Shown piece by piece: positions 42,211-53,852 of a stretch of 64,000 nt of DNA. Source of the DNA: Adiantum capillus-veneris (Eukaryota > Streptophyta > Polypodiopsida > Polypodiales > Pteridaceae). The first letter of the stretch is position 1. Each line of letters opens with the position of its first letter. Location: the NCBI GenBank assembly GCA_014529385.2, contig CM043959.1, positions 53,081,253-53,145,252 of the forward strand, given 5' to 3'. Made by a program: the position numbers and the translations under genes. Below the pieces are notes generated by a model. The model saw only the letters and a list, made by a program, of their open reading frames with translations, was not told the DNA's origin and ran no database searches.

Positions 42211-43447
42211 TATAAGGTGCAGCGGAATGAATGTTGAACTTTGCTCAAGATGAGTGCTCCAAACTGTGCTTAAGGTTCCTTTTCATTCTTATGGAAGGGA
42301 GAGCCTTCCGTTCTTAAGGACATGGTGAAATGGACACAAACAAAGTGAATGGACACAGTGAATGGAAGTGCATGAGACTCAGAGATAGAGAAGAGAATAC
42401 GACACCAGAGACGTAAAAAACTCCTCCGAAGGCCCCACTCTCTATGGCAAGCGCGGTCTACTTATGATTGCACAAAGCTCTACAATGCTTGGACTTGCCG
42501 ACGATGTCGACGACGATGAGGACGACGACGAGACAGGCTGAAATCTGAAGCTGCTAATGGCTGAAATCTGCAATCTTCTATCTGCTGGATTCTGACTCTA
42601 TGTCGACGATGTCGATGGCGACGATGCGACGACGAAGACGCGCTGAAAATGCAGATGCTGAAATTGCGTTTTCTGGGCTGAATCTGCAAACTTCGCGGAA
42701 TTTGACCCTGCGGCGAGGGTCTGCTGCGGGAAAGTGAGATCTGCGAGGTTCAGGACTTGATCTGCGGTGTGTAAGGGCTGAAAACTGAAAACGCTGATGG
42801 TTCTTGAGGTTCCGTCGCGGTGAATCTGCAAACGCTGAAGTGTGATGCCAATGCAAAAACGCTAGGGACTCAGTTCTGTTGTTGCGAGAAATCCACTAAC
42901 GCTAGGGCTGATCTGCTATCGTGAAGTGATCCTGCTGTGTCTGCTAATGCCGAAGCTCCTCTGCAATGCAAAATCGCCAAGGCTGATCTGTCTTGCCAAA
43001 AACGCTAGCGTGATGCTGAGTTGCAAAAATGCTAGGCCATGTTGTTGGGGGTCCTGCTGAGAAGGTGCCTGTCGAGCGGTGCTCCTGCTGCCTCTTCTGC
43101 CAGAAAGTGCTAGCGCTAGGTTTCTACTTATACAAACTTAGTAAATTTGCCCTACCTACTTTCCAACAAAAGTCACTTAAAAATAATAAGTGAAAAATAT
43201 CAAAAATAGAGAAAATAGGTCTATGCATTGTAAAAATGCCACAATGGGTTCTGACTGGAATCTGATGGTCATGCTGTGTGCAACGAGAGGATATGCATCT
43301 AATCTAAGTCTCTGGTCATGCACAGTCTGCGAACATACTCACAAAAGTGCCAGATCACTTCCTATTCTGGACTGACTTGACTGAACTGAACCCTGGTCAT
43401 GCTGTAGCTTGTCCACGGACACGTAGGGTTTGATGTGTCACGTGACA
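42211..43447 (-). repeat. 3' LTR of E2
   Basis: 1237 bp. The right end is GTGTCACGTGACA on plus, adjacent to the minus-strand purine tract AAAAGGAGGGGA (43448-43459). Confidence 0.9.
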
Positions 43448-43479
43448 TCCCCTCCTTTTCAAAGTGAGGTACTGGTACC

Positions 43480-44929
43480 GAATTGTATGGCGTCGAGGGA
43501 GATCGCCAACAACATCCGGAATCCTCGAAAGGACTCTTCATCGACCCACTCTGATGTGTGGGCACTTAAACTTCATAAAGGTCTGCAACGCTTGCTTCTT
43601 TGGGCCGCGCTGGAAGTGACACAAAGTCTTCTGTGGCTCCTTCAATGCTTCAACTTCGTCTATAGTCATGCGTCCAACTTCTTCAAGAATCTCCGATGCT
43701 GAAAATTCCTGAAACCACTTCCAACACAAAACATGAACATACCCATTCCATGTAAAGTGACTGGAAAAATTCTAGTCTTCTTGAAAGACTGTGCATGCAA
43801 TGTAGATGAACAAATAGACGGAGTGCCAAGCCGTTCACCACACACACGCAAACAATGAGATCAAATCTTGTCTTTCTGATCTAGATCAATCAACTCTTGG
43901 CAATTCACAACGGAAATGCCCATGCTTGGTGCTCATACTTTCTTGTGTTCTTTCTGAAACTGTGTCATGCCAAGGAAGAGACATGGAATGTGAATTCCTT
44001 GAATGAAAACATTTCCTCTTTTCATGAATCATCCGCATACATCCGTGCTCATTCATGAGTGAAGCGTGCTCAACGTGCAATATGTCATGCCTATGAAAAG
44101 GGATCACATAAGGACGGTGACTAAAATACAGGAAACGATCACGAATGAAACACTCAAACAATGCATGCTGACTAATCATTCGAACACATGGTACTTCCTG
44201 TGAGGGTTCTTTGGACCTAGGCTCGAGAGCCAAGATCGGTTCTTCCTAAGGGGGTTCTTTGGACCTCGACTCAAGAGCCAAGATCGGTGCTTCGTGATTG
44301 ATCGAATCTTCAATGAGGTTAGCTTCACTAGAAAAAGTTTCAACTAACACATCATTCTTGTGAACAACCACATCATGGTCATACAAATAATCATGCTCGT
44401 GAGAAATCACATCTTGATCATGCAAATCATCATGCTTGTCATTGTCATTCAAATCATCATGCTTGTCATTACCATGCAAGTCATCTTGTCATTATCATGC
44501 AAGTCATCATGCTGATTATAATCATGCAAATCATGTGTGTCATGCTTTGGAGAAGAAGAGACTGAGAGAGTCTCCTTCTCTTGAATCCTTTCAATCTTCG
44601 CCTGCACATTAGAAATGAGGGATGAAGAATGAACAACGTTCTTGCGATCCAATTCTATTTTTCTTTCGTCGTACTTGCGATCAAATTCTTTGGCCTCCAA
44701 GCGTAATTGCTCGGCTCACGCTCCATGGCTGCCATTCTTGCTTCGTGCCACATTGTCATCCTGTCCATCATCGTCTTGCACCAAGCCTCCATAGGATCCG
44801 GTGCAATCCTTGGCGTAGATGGGGAAGGGGGAGGGTCAAAAAAACCTCCTTGGTGGGGAAATTCTTATTCGCCTCTCTCATGCTATCACCTCCAAGCGAA
44901 GTATCCATTCCGCTTCGAGTGATGACCAT
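43480..44929 (-). pseudogene. His/Asp-rich ORF of E2, decayed
   Basis: It starts at 44929 with the shared MVIT start and runs towards 43480. Pieces in several frames match E3: ELDRKNVVHSSSLISNVQAKIE (44700-44449), the HD-rich repeats (HDDLNDNDKHDDLHD, 44479-44246), the block RMISQHALFECFIRDRFLYFS (44233-43886) and the second part RVCGERLGTPSICSSTLHAQS (43851-43538). It has multiple frameshifts and no intact product. Confidence 0.75.
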
Positions 44930-45348
44930 CCACTGAAGTCGTGGGTTCTTGTGGGTTCTTGTGGTCTTGGGTTCTTAAGTTCGCAAGGAACTTGGGTTCT
45001 TGCGGTTCTTAAGGTTCTTCTTTCGCTTGCAATCTGTGCTAGAGAAGGATCTTCTCTTCACCCGAGTTCTGCTCTTTTCCGCGGACGCACCCCTCGGCGG
45101 CCTTGCGCTCACACCAAGGTTGCTTTTTCCCACCTCACGTCGATTGGCCGGCCGCTAAGTGCACGGTCCGCTCTCAATGAGTGAAAAGAGGCACAAGGGG
45201 AGGCTGGACAAGCCCTTCTTTCTTGGGGGTTTCTATCACTCTTCAAAAACACGATTAGGAATCGATATGCCCAAGAGAACTTGGGTTACGTGCGACCTCA
45301 ACAAGCAAAAAAAAATTATGTGGTTCTTTCCTTGAGTGACACAGAACA

Positions 45349-45369
45349 CTGCCAAAGCTCTGATACCAA
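45349..45369 (-). other. Primer-binding site of E2
   Basis: Minus-strand TTGGTATCAGAGCTTTGGCA, the same as in E1 and E3. Confidence 0.88.
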
Positions 45370-46560
45370 TGTAAGGTGCAGCGGAACGAATGTTGAACTT
45401 TGCTCAAGATGAGTGCTCCGAACTATGCTCAAGGTTCCTTTTCATTCTTATGGAAGGGAGAGCCTTCTGTTCTTAAGGAGAGGGTGCAATGGACACAAAC
45501 AAAGTTAATGGACACAGTGAATGGAAGTGCATGAGACTGAGAGATAGAGAAGAGAATACGACACCAGAGACGTTCTAAAACCCTCCTCCGAAGGCCCCAC
45601 TCTCTATGGCGAGAGCGGTCTACTTATGATTGCACAAAGCTCTACAATGCTTGGACTCGACGACGAGACGGGCTGAAATCTGAAATTGCTAATGGCTGAA
45701 ATCTGCAATCTTCTATCTGCTGAATTCTGACTCTGTCGGTGACGATGTCGATGGCGACGATGCAACGACGACGCGCTGAAAACGCAGATGCTGAAATCTG
45801 CGTTTTCCGGGCTGAATCTGCAAACTTCGCGGAATCTGACCGTGCGGAGAGGATCTACTGCGGGAAGGTGAGATCTGCGAGGTTCGGGAGTTGATCTGTA
45901 GTGTCTAAGGGCTGAAAACTGAAAATGCTGATGGTTCTTGAGGTTCCGTCGCGGTGAATCTGCAAAACGCTAAAGTGTGATGCTGATGCAAAAACGCTAG
46001 GGGTTGAGTTCTGCTGTTGCGAGAAATCCACTAACGCTAGGGTTGATCTGCTATCGTGAAGTGATCCTGCTGTGTCTGCTAATGCCGAAGCTCCTCTACA
46101 ATGCAAAATCGCCAAGGCTGATCGGTCTTGCCAAAAACGCTAGCTTGATGCTGAGTTGCAAAAACGCTAGGCCATGTTGTTGGGGGTCTTGCTGAGAAGG
46201 TGCCTGTCGAGCGGTGCTCCTGCTGCCTCTTCTGCCAGAAAGTGCTAGCGCTAGGTTTCTACTTATACAAACTTAGTAAATTTGCCCTACCTACTTTCCA
46301 ACAAAAGTCACTTAAAAATAATAAGTGAAAAATGTCAAAAATAGAGAAAATAGGTCTATGCACTGTAAAAATGCCACTGATGGGTTCTGACTGGAATCTG
46401 ATGGTCGTGCTGTGTGCAACGAGAGGATATGCATCTAATGTAAGTGTCTCGTCATGCACGGTCTGCGAACAGACTCACAAAAGTGTCAGATCACTTCCTA
46501 TTCTAGACTAACTTGACTGAACTCTCCACGGACACGTAGGGTTTGATGAGTCACGTGACA
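45370..46560 (-). repeat. 5' LTR of E2
   Basis: 1191 bp. Plus-strand ends are TGTAAGGTGC and GTCACGTGACA. TATATAAG-type box and AGCGTTTT repeats as in other E LTRs. Confidence 0.9.
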
Positions 46561-47547
46561 GAGGCGATGGTCAAGTCGATGATAGAGATGATGGCACAAC
46601 AACAAGAAACAACTTGCATTGTGATGGCACAATTAGAAAGAAAAGCAGAACGAGAGGAAGCCTTGGAGCGGGAACGCCAAGACAGACAAGAAACCTTGGA
46701 GCGTGAACGCCAACTCAGACAAGACACCTTTGAGCATAAGCATGATCAAGCGCGCTTGGCGGCTGAAGAACGACAGGCAGAGCGTACGGCACAGAGTGAA
46801 CAACGCATGCAAGAGTTTGTACGAGATGTTCTCGCCTCGAAGTCCGAGCCAACCAAAGATGTTGGTAGTTCCTAAAGTGGCGCAAGCCGAGATTCGGACT
46901 CCAACAACCTAGTCACAAAGAAGATCCAGTTTAGTAAGTATGATGGTAAGATAGATGGCACACTTATTCATTCTTGGTTGCATCAATTTAATGCTTATTT
47001 TGCGACAACTAAGAAGACAGGAAATAGCAAGGTTTTGACGGCATCCATGTATCTTGCCGGTGATGCCATAAATTGGTATCACGCATGGCCAAAAGCACAG
47101 TTACCCGTGCACCTAGAGGATGCCGACGAATTCACGCCCATTTCCTTCAGCTGGGCTGATTTCCAAGACAAGCTCAAGGCGCGGTTTATGCCACCTCAGT
47201 ATCTCGCACGATTGAAGGACGATTGGTGCGGTCTCAAGCAAAATGGTATGCCAATTATGTGTTTCTCTAATCGTGTTTTGCAACTCGACACTCAATTACG
47301 CAAATCGGATGCGGAGCGCAAGGAGGCATTCCTTTATGGATTGGACGAGTATATCAAGTATGATGTCGAGGTGCTCGATCCAATAGATCTCAACAAAGCA
47401 GTAGCGATTGCTCTCGCACAAGAGATGAAGCACAACAAGGGAAAGCCCAAGGAAAACAAGACTTCGACAAGTACCTCTCAGACTTCTCACAACCCTCAGA
47501 ACGGTAAGAAGGGTAAGAACGGTAACTCTTCTAACCAATCTTCCAAT

Positions 47548-48677
47548 TGTCACGTGACACATCCAACCCTATGTGTCCGTGGACAAGCTACAGCACGACA
47601 AGGGTTCAGTCAGTTCAATCAGTCTAGATTAGAAGTGATCTGGCACTTTTGTGAGTCTATTCGTAGACCGTGCATGCCCAGTCACTTACTGTAGATGCAT
47701 ATCCTCTGGTTGCACACAGCATGATCATAAGCATTCCCATCAAAATCCATCAGAATCCTTCAAGGGAATTTTCCAGTGCATTTAGCCTATTTCCCTATTT
47801 TTGACATTTTTCACTTATTATTTTTAAGTGACTTTTGTTGGAAAGTAGGTAGGGCAAATTGAGTAAGTTTGTATATAAGCAAACCTAGGCTAGCACTAAT
47901 TGGCAGAAGAGGCAGCAGGAGCTCCACCGCTCAACAGGTAACTTCTCAAGCAAGACCCCCTTGGTGGTTCCCCCTCCAAGCAAGAAGAACCATCCCCCAT
48001 TGGCGTTTTCTCCAGCAAGTAGTCATCGCCATCCAGTCCTTGCCCTAGCGTTTTGCATGAGCAACCCATCACCAGCAGATTCTCAATCCTAGCGTTTTCA
48101 ACAGAGTCTCAAGCCTAGTGTTTTCAGCAGATAAGAACAGACATTTTCAGCTCGAAAGGACCAGCAGTCTCAACCCTTAAGAACCTTAGTTTTCAGCCCT
48201 AAAACCTGCAGATTTTCAGCGACAAAGATCAGCAGAATCAGCCCCAAAACCAGCGTTTTTGGATTTGCAGCAGATTTCAGCCCATAGCGCTTTTGGACAG
48301 CAGATAAAAAATTGCAGATTTCAGCCCTTAGGTCGGTGTCGCCATCCCCGTCGTCGTCATCGATCTAGCCTAGACTTGCATTAGTCACATGCATTTAGTT
48401 TGTACCAGTTTGTGCAATCATAAGTACACCACTCTCGCCAACGAGAGTGGGGCCTTCGGAGGAGGGTTTTACGTCTCTGGTGTCGTATCTCTCTTCTCTC
48501 TATCTCTCAGTCTCATACACTTGCACGCACAGTGTCCATTCACTTTGTTTGTGATCATAGCATTCTCTCATTAAGAACGAAAGGCTCTCCCTTCCATAAG
48601 AACAAAAGGAACCTTGAGCACACTTCGGAGCACTCATCTTGAGCAAAGTGCAAACATTCATTCCGCTCCACCTAACA
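47548..48677 (+). repeat. 5' LTR of E3
   Basis: 1130 bp, TGTCACGTGACA to CCACCTAACA. Hairpin at 48429-48450, TATATAAG near 47872. Confidence 0.92.
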
Positions 48678-49157
48678 TTGGTATCAGAGCTTTGGCAGTG
48701 TTCTGTATCACTCAAGGAAAGAACCACATATTATTTTTTTTTGCTTGTTGAGGTTGGACGAACCCAAGTTCACTTAGGCGTGTCGATTCCTAATCGTGTT
48801 TTTGAAGAGTGACAGGAATCCCACGAAAGAAGGGCTTGTCCAGCCTCCCCTTGTGCCTCTTTTCACTCATTGAGAGCAGACCGTGCACTTAGCGGCAGGC
48901 CAATCGACGTGAGGTGGGAAAAAGCAACCTTGGTGTGAGCCCAAGGCCGCCAAGGGGTGTGCCCACGCAAAAGAGCAGAACTCGGGTGAAGAGAAGATCC
49001 TTCTCTAGCACAGATTGCAAGCGAAAGAAGAACCGCAAGAACCTCAAGACACTCAAGAACCCCAAGAATCAAGAACCCCAAGAATCAAGAACCCCAAGAA
49101 CCCAAGTTCCTCGTGAAGTTAAGAACCCAAGACCACAAGAACCCACAACTTCAGTGG

Positions 49158-50069
49158 ATGGTCATCACTCAAAGAGGAATGGATACTTCGCTTGGAGGTG
49201 ATGAGCATGAGAGAGGCGAAGAAGAATTTTCCCCACCAAGAGGTTTTTCCGACCCTCACCCTTCCCCATCTACGCCAAGGATTGCACCAAATCCTATGGA
49301 AGATTGGTGCAAGACAATTATGGACATGATGACAACGTGGAACGAAGCAAGAATGGCAGCCATGGAGCGTGAGCGCGAGCAATTACGCTTGAAGGCCAAA
49401 GAATTTAATCGCAAGTACGCAAAAAGAAAAACAGAATTGGATCGCAAGAACGTTGTTCATTCTTCCTCTCTCATTTCTAATGTGCAGGCGAAGATTGAAG
49501 AGATTCGGGAAAAGGAGACTCTCTTAGTCTCTTCTTCTCCAAAGCATGACACACAGGATTTGCATGATGAATTGAATGATAATGATGAGCATGATGATTT
49601 GAATGCCAATGATTTGCATGATGATTTGCATGATCAAAATGTGATTTCTCACAAGCATGATGAGTTGCATGAAGAAGACGTGATTGTTCACAAGGATGAT
49701 GTGTTAGTTGATGCTTTTTCTAGCGAAGCTAGCCTCGTTGTAGATTCCATCAATCACGAAGGATCGATCTTGGCTCTCGAGCCTAGGTCCAAAGAACCCC
49801 TTCAAGAAGAACCGATCTTGGCTCTCGAGCCTAGGTCAAAAGAACCCTTACAGGAAGTATTATGTGTTCGCATGATTAGTCAGCACGCATTGTACGAGTG
49901 TTTCATTCGTGATCGTTTCCTGTATTTTAGTCCGCATCTTTATGTGACCCCTTTTCCTAGGCATGACATATTGTACGTTGAGCACATTTCACTCATGAAT
50001 GAGCACGGATGTATGCAGATTATTCATGAGAAGCTGAAAAGTATGCATGTAAGGAAGTCACATTCCTGA
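49158..50069 (+). CDS. His/Asp-rich ORF of non-autonomous E elements
   Basis: 303 codons, intact. I know no family for the whole protein. The first 50 residues (MVITQRGMDTSLGGDEHERG, then Pro-rich) match the E1 gag start. Then come: a charged helix (MEREREQLRLKAKEFNRKYAKRK); a central His/Asp/Asn-rich run with repeated HDDLN/HDE units; two copies of ILALEPRSKEPLQEE; and a conserved C-terminal block (RMISQHALYECFIRDRFLYFSP ... HDILYVEHISLMNEHGCM). No catalytic motif, zinc knuckle or membrane segment is visible. Earlier in-frame Met codons exist (49113), but 49158 matches E1 and E4. It may be a gag-like or RNA-packaging protein of a parasite element. Function is unknown. Confidence 0.65.
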   Translation: MVITQRGMDTSLGGDEHERGEEEFSPPRGFSDPHPSPSTPRIAPNPMEDWCKTIMDMMTTWNEARMAAMEREREQLRLKAKEFNRKYAKRKTELDRKNVVHSSSLISNVQAKIEEIREKETLLVSSSPKHDTQDLHDELNDNDEHDDLNANDLHDDLHDQNVISHKHDELHEEDVIVHKDDVLVDAFSSEASLVVDSINHEGSILALEPRSKEPLQEEPILALEPRSKEPLQEVLCVRMISQHALYECFIRDRFLYFSPHLYVTPFPRHDILYVEHISLMNEHGCMQIIHEKLKSMHVRKSHS

Positions 50070-50146
50070 CTCTTCCTTGGCACGACATAGTTGTAGAAAG
50101 AGCACATGAAAGTATGAGCACCTAGCATGGGCATTTCCGTTGTGCA

Positions 50147-50590
50147 TTGCCACAGTTGATTGCTTTAGATCAGAAGAGAAAGATTCGATCTCATTGTTTG
50201 CGTGTGTGTGGTGAACGGTTTGGCATTGCGTCGATTTGTTCATCTACATTGCATGCACAGTCTTCTAGGAAGATGAGATTTTTTCTAGTCACCTTATATG
50301 GAATAGGTATGTTCATGTTTTTGTGTTGGAAGTGGTTTCAGGAATTTTCAGCCTCGGAGATTCTTGAGGAAGGTGGACCTACGTCCATAGAAGAAGTGGA
50401 AGCATCGAAGCAGACTCAAAAGACTTTTGTCGCTTTCGGCGCAACCCAAAGAAGCAAGCGTTGCAGACCTTTATGAAGTTCAAGTACCGCACGACCCACA
50501 CATCAGAGTGGGCCGGCGAAGAGTCCCTTCGAGGATTCTGGATACTATTGGCGATCTCCCTCGACGCCATACAGTTCGGTACCAATACCT
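50147..50590 (+). pseudogene. E3 second reading-frame region
   Basis: After the first ORF, a second conserved stretch encodes RVCGERFGIASICSSTLHAQS, FMFLCWKWFQEFSASEILEE and, in another frame, RVGRRRVPSRILDTIGDLPRR close to the 3' LTR. E4 has it as one 147-codon frame (54786-55229). It may be the remains of the pol 3' end of the parent element, or a second protein. It is shifted in frame here near 50430. Confidence 0.5.
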
Positions 50591-50609
50591 CACTCTGAAA
50601 AGGAGGGGA

Positions 50610-50862
50610 TGTCACGTGACACATCCAACCCTATGTGTCCGTGGACAAGCTACAGCACGACAAGGGTTCAATCAGTCCAGTCAGTCTAGATTGGAAGTGA
50701 TCTGGCACTTTTGTTAGTCTATTCGTAGACCAGTCACTTAGTGTAGATGCATATCCTCTGGTTGCACACAGCATGATCATAAGCATTCCATTCAGAATCC
50801 TTCAAGGGAATTTTCCAGTGCATTTAGTCTATTTTTCCTATTTTTGACATTTTTCACTTATT
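50610..50862 (+). repeat. 3' LTR fragment of E3
   Basis: The first 253 bp of the LTR, from TGTCACGTGACA to CACTTATTATT. The rest is replaced by the LINE. Confidence 0.88.
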
Positions 50863-53748
50863 ATTAATTTTTTTTCCGAGAAAAAGATCCTTCTATTTGT
50901 TAATGAAAACTGCCCATAGGGCTACAACCACCTCTGCAGGAGAGGGCTACAACAAACATGATGGGGAGACTCTCACAATGAAAAAACAGCATATATACAA
51001 TGAGGCTAAATCAAGAGATGGGAGGAGGGAAGAGCCACACAGGTGGACGGTAGTGCCATCTGAGCACACCCTGGACTATGGTGTAGAAAGGCCCAGGGCG
51101 CCAGAGTCGAAGGAAAGCCTCGCGGCGCTCCTGCATGCAGTCGGAGCTGCCCTGTAGTCCCTCAAGCTGTCCTCTGAGAGTATGGATCATCTCTAGCCAA
51201 AAGTCACGAACAGTCTTTGCTTGTGGCACAGGGCGAGCCTCAAAGATGCGGAAACAGCGGGCCCGCAAGATGAACCGAAGTGTCAGGCCACTGATGAGCT
51301 CCCAACACTCCTCTCTCTCACTGCACCACTCCTGTGGAGTAAGCTCTGTAGCAGGCTGGAGTGTAGGTCGCCCCCCCTGCATCACTATCATCCTGCTGCT
51401 GGAAGATAGCTCAAACTGAAGTGCCGGGCCCATGAGGGTGGACCAAGCCGCTGCCCCCCAAGTGTACTGTCGAGCCGTGGAGAGAGCAGGCATCAGCCGA
51501 AGAACTCGTAGCCACACCTGCTGGGCCGAGGGACAGTCCCAAAGACAGTGATGCTGACTCTCCACCAAATGGTCACAAGCTGCACATGCGACCGAGAGAC
51601 CACTATGCACTAGCCAGCTCCCTACTGCTGTAGCTCTGTGTGCGACCAGCCACTGAAACAAGGTGACTCGCCTAGACTATCTGGAGTCCCACAACCTCTC
51701 CCAAAAGGCTGCCAAGAACTCGACTGTGAGACCCTCCTCCTGCCAATGACGTGCTACAGCGGGGCGGGCCTCTCTCTGTGCTGCTAGTATATGACGTCCC
51801 AGTCGAACAGTGTACTGAAAGAATGGGACTCCTGGGTGGTCTGCAGAAGAGAAGGGGTCCCTCCATAGCCACTCACCAGGATCCCACTGTACTCATGCCA
51901 GTGGACAACACTCCCAAGCCCATAGCCTCCAGTGTCCAGTCTCAAGAGCTCCTGGGTCAGGGTCTATGACGCAAGTCCTCCCACAGATACCCACTACTCA
52001 GATCCTCTGAAAACAGCACTCTGCTACCTGCGGGGCCTCTACTGCAACTCGCAGTAGACGTCCCCCACCCCGAAGCTCGAAGAACAGGACTGGGACAGTC
52101 TCTGAGCAGGCCCTGACTGAGATGAGAACCTCCAGTCGTGTGAAGGCTCCCATCCACCGGGGTGCTACTGGCTCGAGAGGCGTGAGCCAGCTGGAACTGA
52201 CTCTGAGATGTCCTGACACATGCTCTACACCCCTCTCATGCCCTGTAGCTGGAACCCCTACACCTTCTCTGACAAACCTGTGAACTCTAGCCAGTCACCT
52301 AGAGAGAGCGTTGGACCTGCTGCCATGGGACCCCAGGAAACATGAGGCCGACTACCAACCAAGTGGCCTCTCTTAGTGCTAACCATGGGGTTCCAGACGA
52401 GGGGTTGCCGTAGGCGCTCCTCCGTGCACGTCGGCTATCTCTGCTCCAGGCCACGCCGTAAGAGCTCCCAAGATCGAAGCAAACTCACAGCGAAGCGGTC
52501 CTCCAGTCTCCTGCTCAAACCAACTCTGCACATCTCTGTAAAGATCAATCTGGTCAAAGGTTGCCAAGGGCCTCCTGACTGAGGCACCCTGGCACGAAGC
52601 CGCTGTAGCAAGAACTCCTTCCAGGGCTCCTCACCTGGAAGAAGTCCTCTGACGATGAAGGGCTCTGCTCTACTGTGCTGGATCAATGATCCCAAGCCCT
52701 CCCTGAGAACAAGGAATCGTGATGACCTGCCAAGCCACCTTGGCTCGGGCTATCTGAGTGTCACGTCCTGACCAAAGGAAGTTCATGATCAGCCTCTCTA
52801 CCTGGCTGATACAAGAACTCGAGAAGATCCAGCAGGAAGTGATGTACCACATAGTCGCCAACAACACCTGGTTTGCAACTACTACTCTGCCAGCCAGAGA
52901 AAGTCGTGTTGAGCTCCAATGTAACAACTTTCTCCTGATAGACAGGAGAAGGGGAGCAATTTGCTGCTCGGGAGACAAGTCCAAACCAACCTGACACCCC
53001 AAGTACCGAACTGCAATCCCTGGAAGAATCCACCTGAAACCCTCTCCTGGCATCCAATCTCGCACAGGCACTACCAACCGAGAAAGCCACTGTCTTTCTC
53101 CAATTGATCAGTGCGCCCGATGCACAACAGAACGTCTCCAAAGCCTGCTCACATCTGTGAAGATTGGCCTCCTGGCCATCTAAGTACAAGGCTGAGTCAT
53201 CAGCAAACTCAACGTCCAGTAGCTCATCTCCCCGAATAGGGAGTGCTAAGCCCCGTAGACCAACCTGCTGTGACACCAAAAATCTGCTCATCGCCTCCGC
53301 ATAGAACAGAAAGAGAAAGGGGGCAGGAGGACAGCCCTGTCTGACCGAGCGTGTAAGCATGAAGCGATCACCTCTACCTCCTGCCAAAAGTACCTGACTG
53401 TGAGCCTGTCTGTACAAGGCTGACACCCCTCTGATCCAAGCATCTGAGAAGCCCATCCTGGGTACAGTGCTCTCTAGAAAGTCCCAGTCAACTCTGTCGT
53501 ATGCCTTCTCAAAATCGAGAAGAAGAATCACGAGGTCCTCACCACGGAGCCCTGCCAGGGCAAAAGCCTCCCAAAAAGTAAAGATGTTGTCAAGGATACT
53601 ACGTTCCTTGACAAAACCTGTCTGAGTCCCATGTATAAGGCTCTCTATAAGTGGCTAAATCCTCAAACTCAGAGCCTTGGCAAGAATTTTGTAGGCTGAG
53701 TTGAGGATGGTGATGAGGCCCCACTGTCGAATCTCATCCAAGGAGCCA
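50863..53748 (-). mobile_element. L1-type LINE, 5'-truncated (copy 1)
   Basis: The 3' end with a short A tail is at 50863-50880 (minus). The 5' truncation is near 53748, just upstream of the reverse transcriptase core. It lies exactly between the E3 LTR and E4 internal sequence. The family is the same as the plus-strand copy at 56405-58030 and unrelated to the TC-LINEs. Confidence 0.88.
51011..53740 (-). pseudogene. L1-type ORF2 fragment
   Basis: Right to left: RQWGLITILNSAYKILAKAL near 53700; RT motif A ILLLDFEKAYDRVDWDF (53531 on); RQGCPPAPFLF; motif C EFADDSALYLDG; then after a frameshift near 53070 the thumb region (AGRVVVANQVLLATMWYI, GGLGIIDPAQ); more frames to 52380; and finally the zf-RVT region at 51661-51011 (FQWLVAHRA, CAACDHLVESQHHCLWDC). 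It ends WLFPPPIS. Endonuclease and ORF1 are absent. Several frameshifts make it inactive. Confidence 0.87.
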
Positions 53749-53852
53749 CCCAAGAACCTCACGACACTCAAGAACCCAAGAATCAAGAATCCCGAGAACC
53801 CAAGTTCGTGAAGTTAACAACCCAAGACCACAAGAACCCACGACTTCAGTAG

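Larger units (their letters stand above)
42211..46560 (-). mobile_element. Non-autonomous LTR element E2 inside E1 gag
   Basis: 3' LTR 42211-43447, internal region 43448-45369, 5' LTR 45370-46560. The target duplication GAGGC lies at 42206-42210 and 46561-46565. The 1.9-kb internal region has no pol and encodes the His/Asp-rich ORF family also found in E3 and E4. It is inserted antisense to E1. The left LTR terminus is worn (TA for TG). Confidence 0.93.
42065..47547 (+). pseudogene. gag of E1, split by element E2
   Basis: The first part (42065-42210) encodes MVITQSGMDTSHGGGEHG and a Pro-rich stretch. E2 then interrupts at the duplicated GAGGC, and the same frame resumes at 46561. It encodes an acidic-basic coiled coil (ERERQDRQETLERERQLRQD), a stop at 46873-46875, then a retrotransposon gag core at 46978 onward (HQFNAYFATTKKTG, LAGDAINWYHAW, FQDKLKARFMPPQY). 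The frame is lost at 47548, where the E3 LTR begins just as the zinc-knuckle region should start. No pol of E1 is visible in the window. Confidence 0.85.
47548..50862 (+). mobile_element. Non-autonomous LTR element E3
   Basis: 5' LTR 47548-48677, primer site 48678-48692, internal region to 50609 with a purine tract AAAAGGAGGGGA, then the first 253 bp of the 3' LTR (50610-50862), where an L1-type LINE cuts it. It lies in the E1 gag. Its target duplication cannot be tested because the right end is gone. Confidence 0.9.

Noticed and set aside
42480-42856. Arg/His-rich minus-strand frames in E LTRs
   Set aside because: They arise from LTR repeats (GACGATG, GCTGAAATCTG) and are not shared in frame with other copies.
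47548-48677. 3' LTR of E1
   Set aside because: It is followed by a primer-binding site and E3 internal sequence, so it is the 5' LTR of E3. E1 gag stops abruptly before it with no purine tract.
51011-51661. A separate host gene encoding a Cys-His protein
   Set aside because: CAACDHLVESQHHCLWDC is the zf-RVT end of an L1-type LINE, and the same region is repeated at 57144-57900 next to a LINE A tail.
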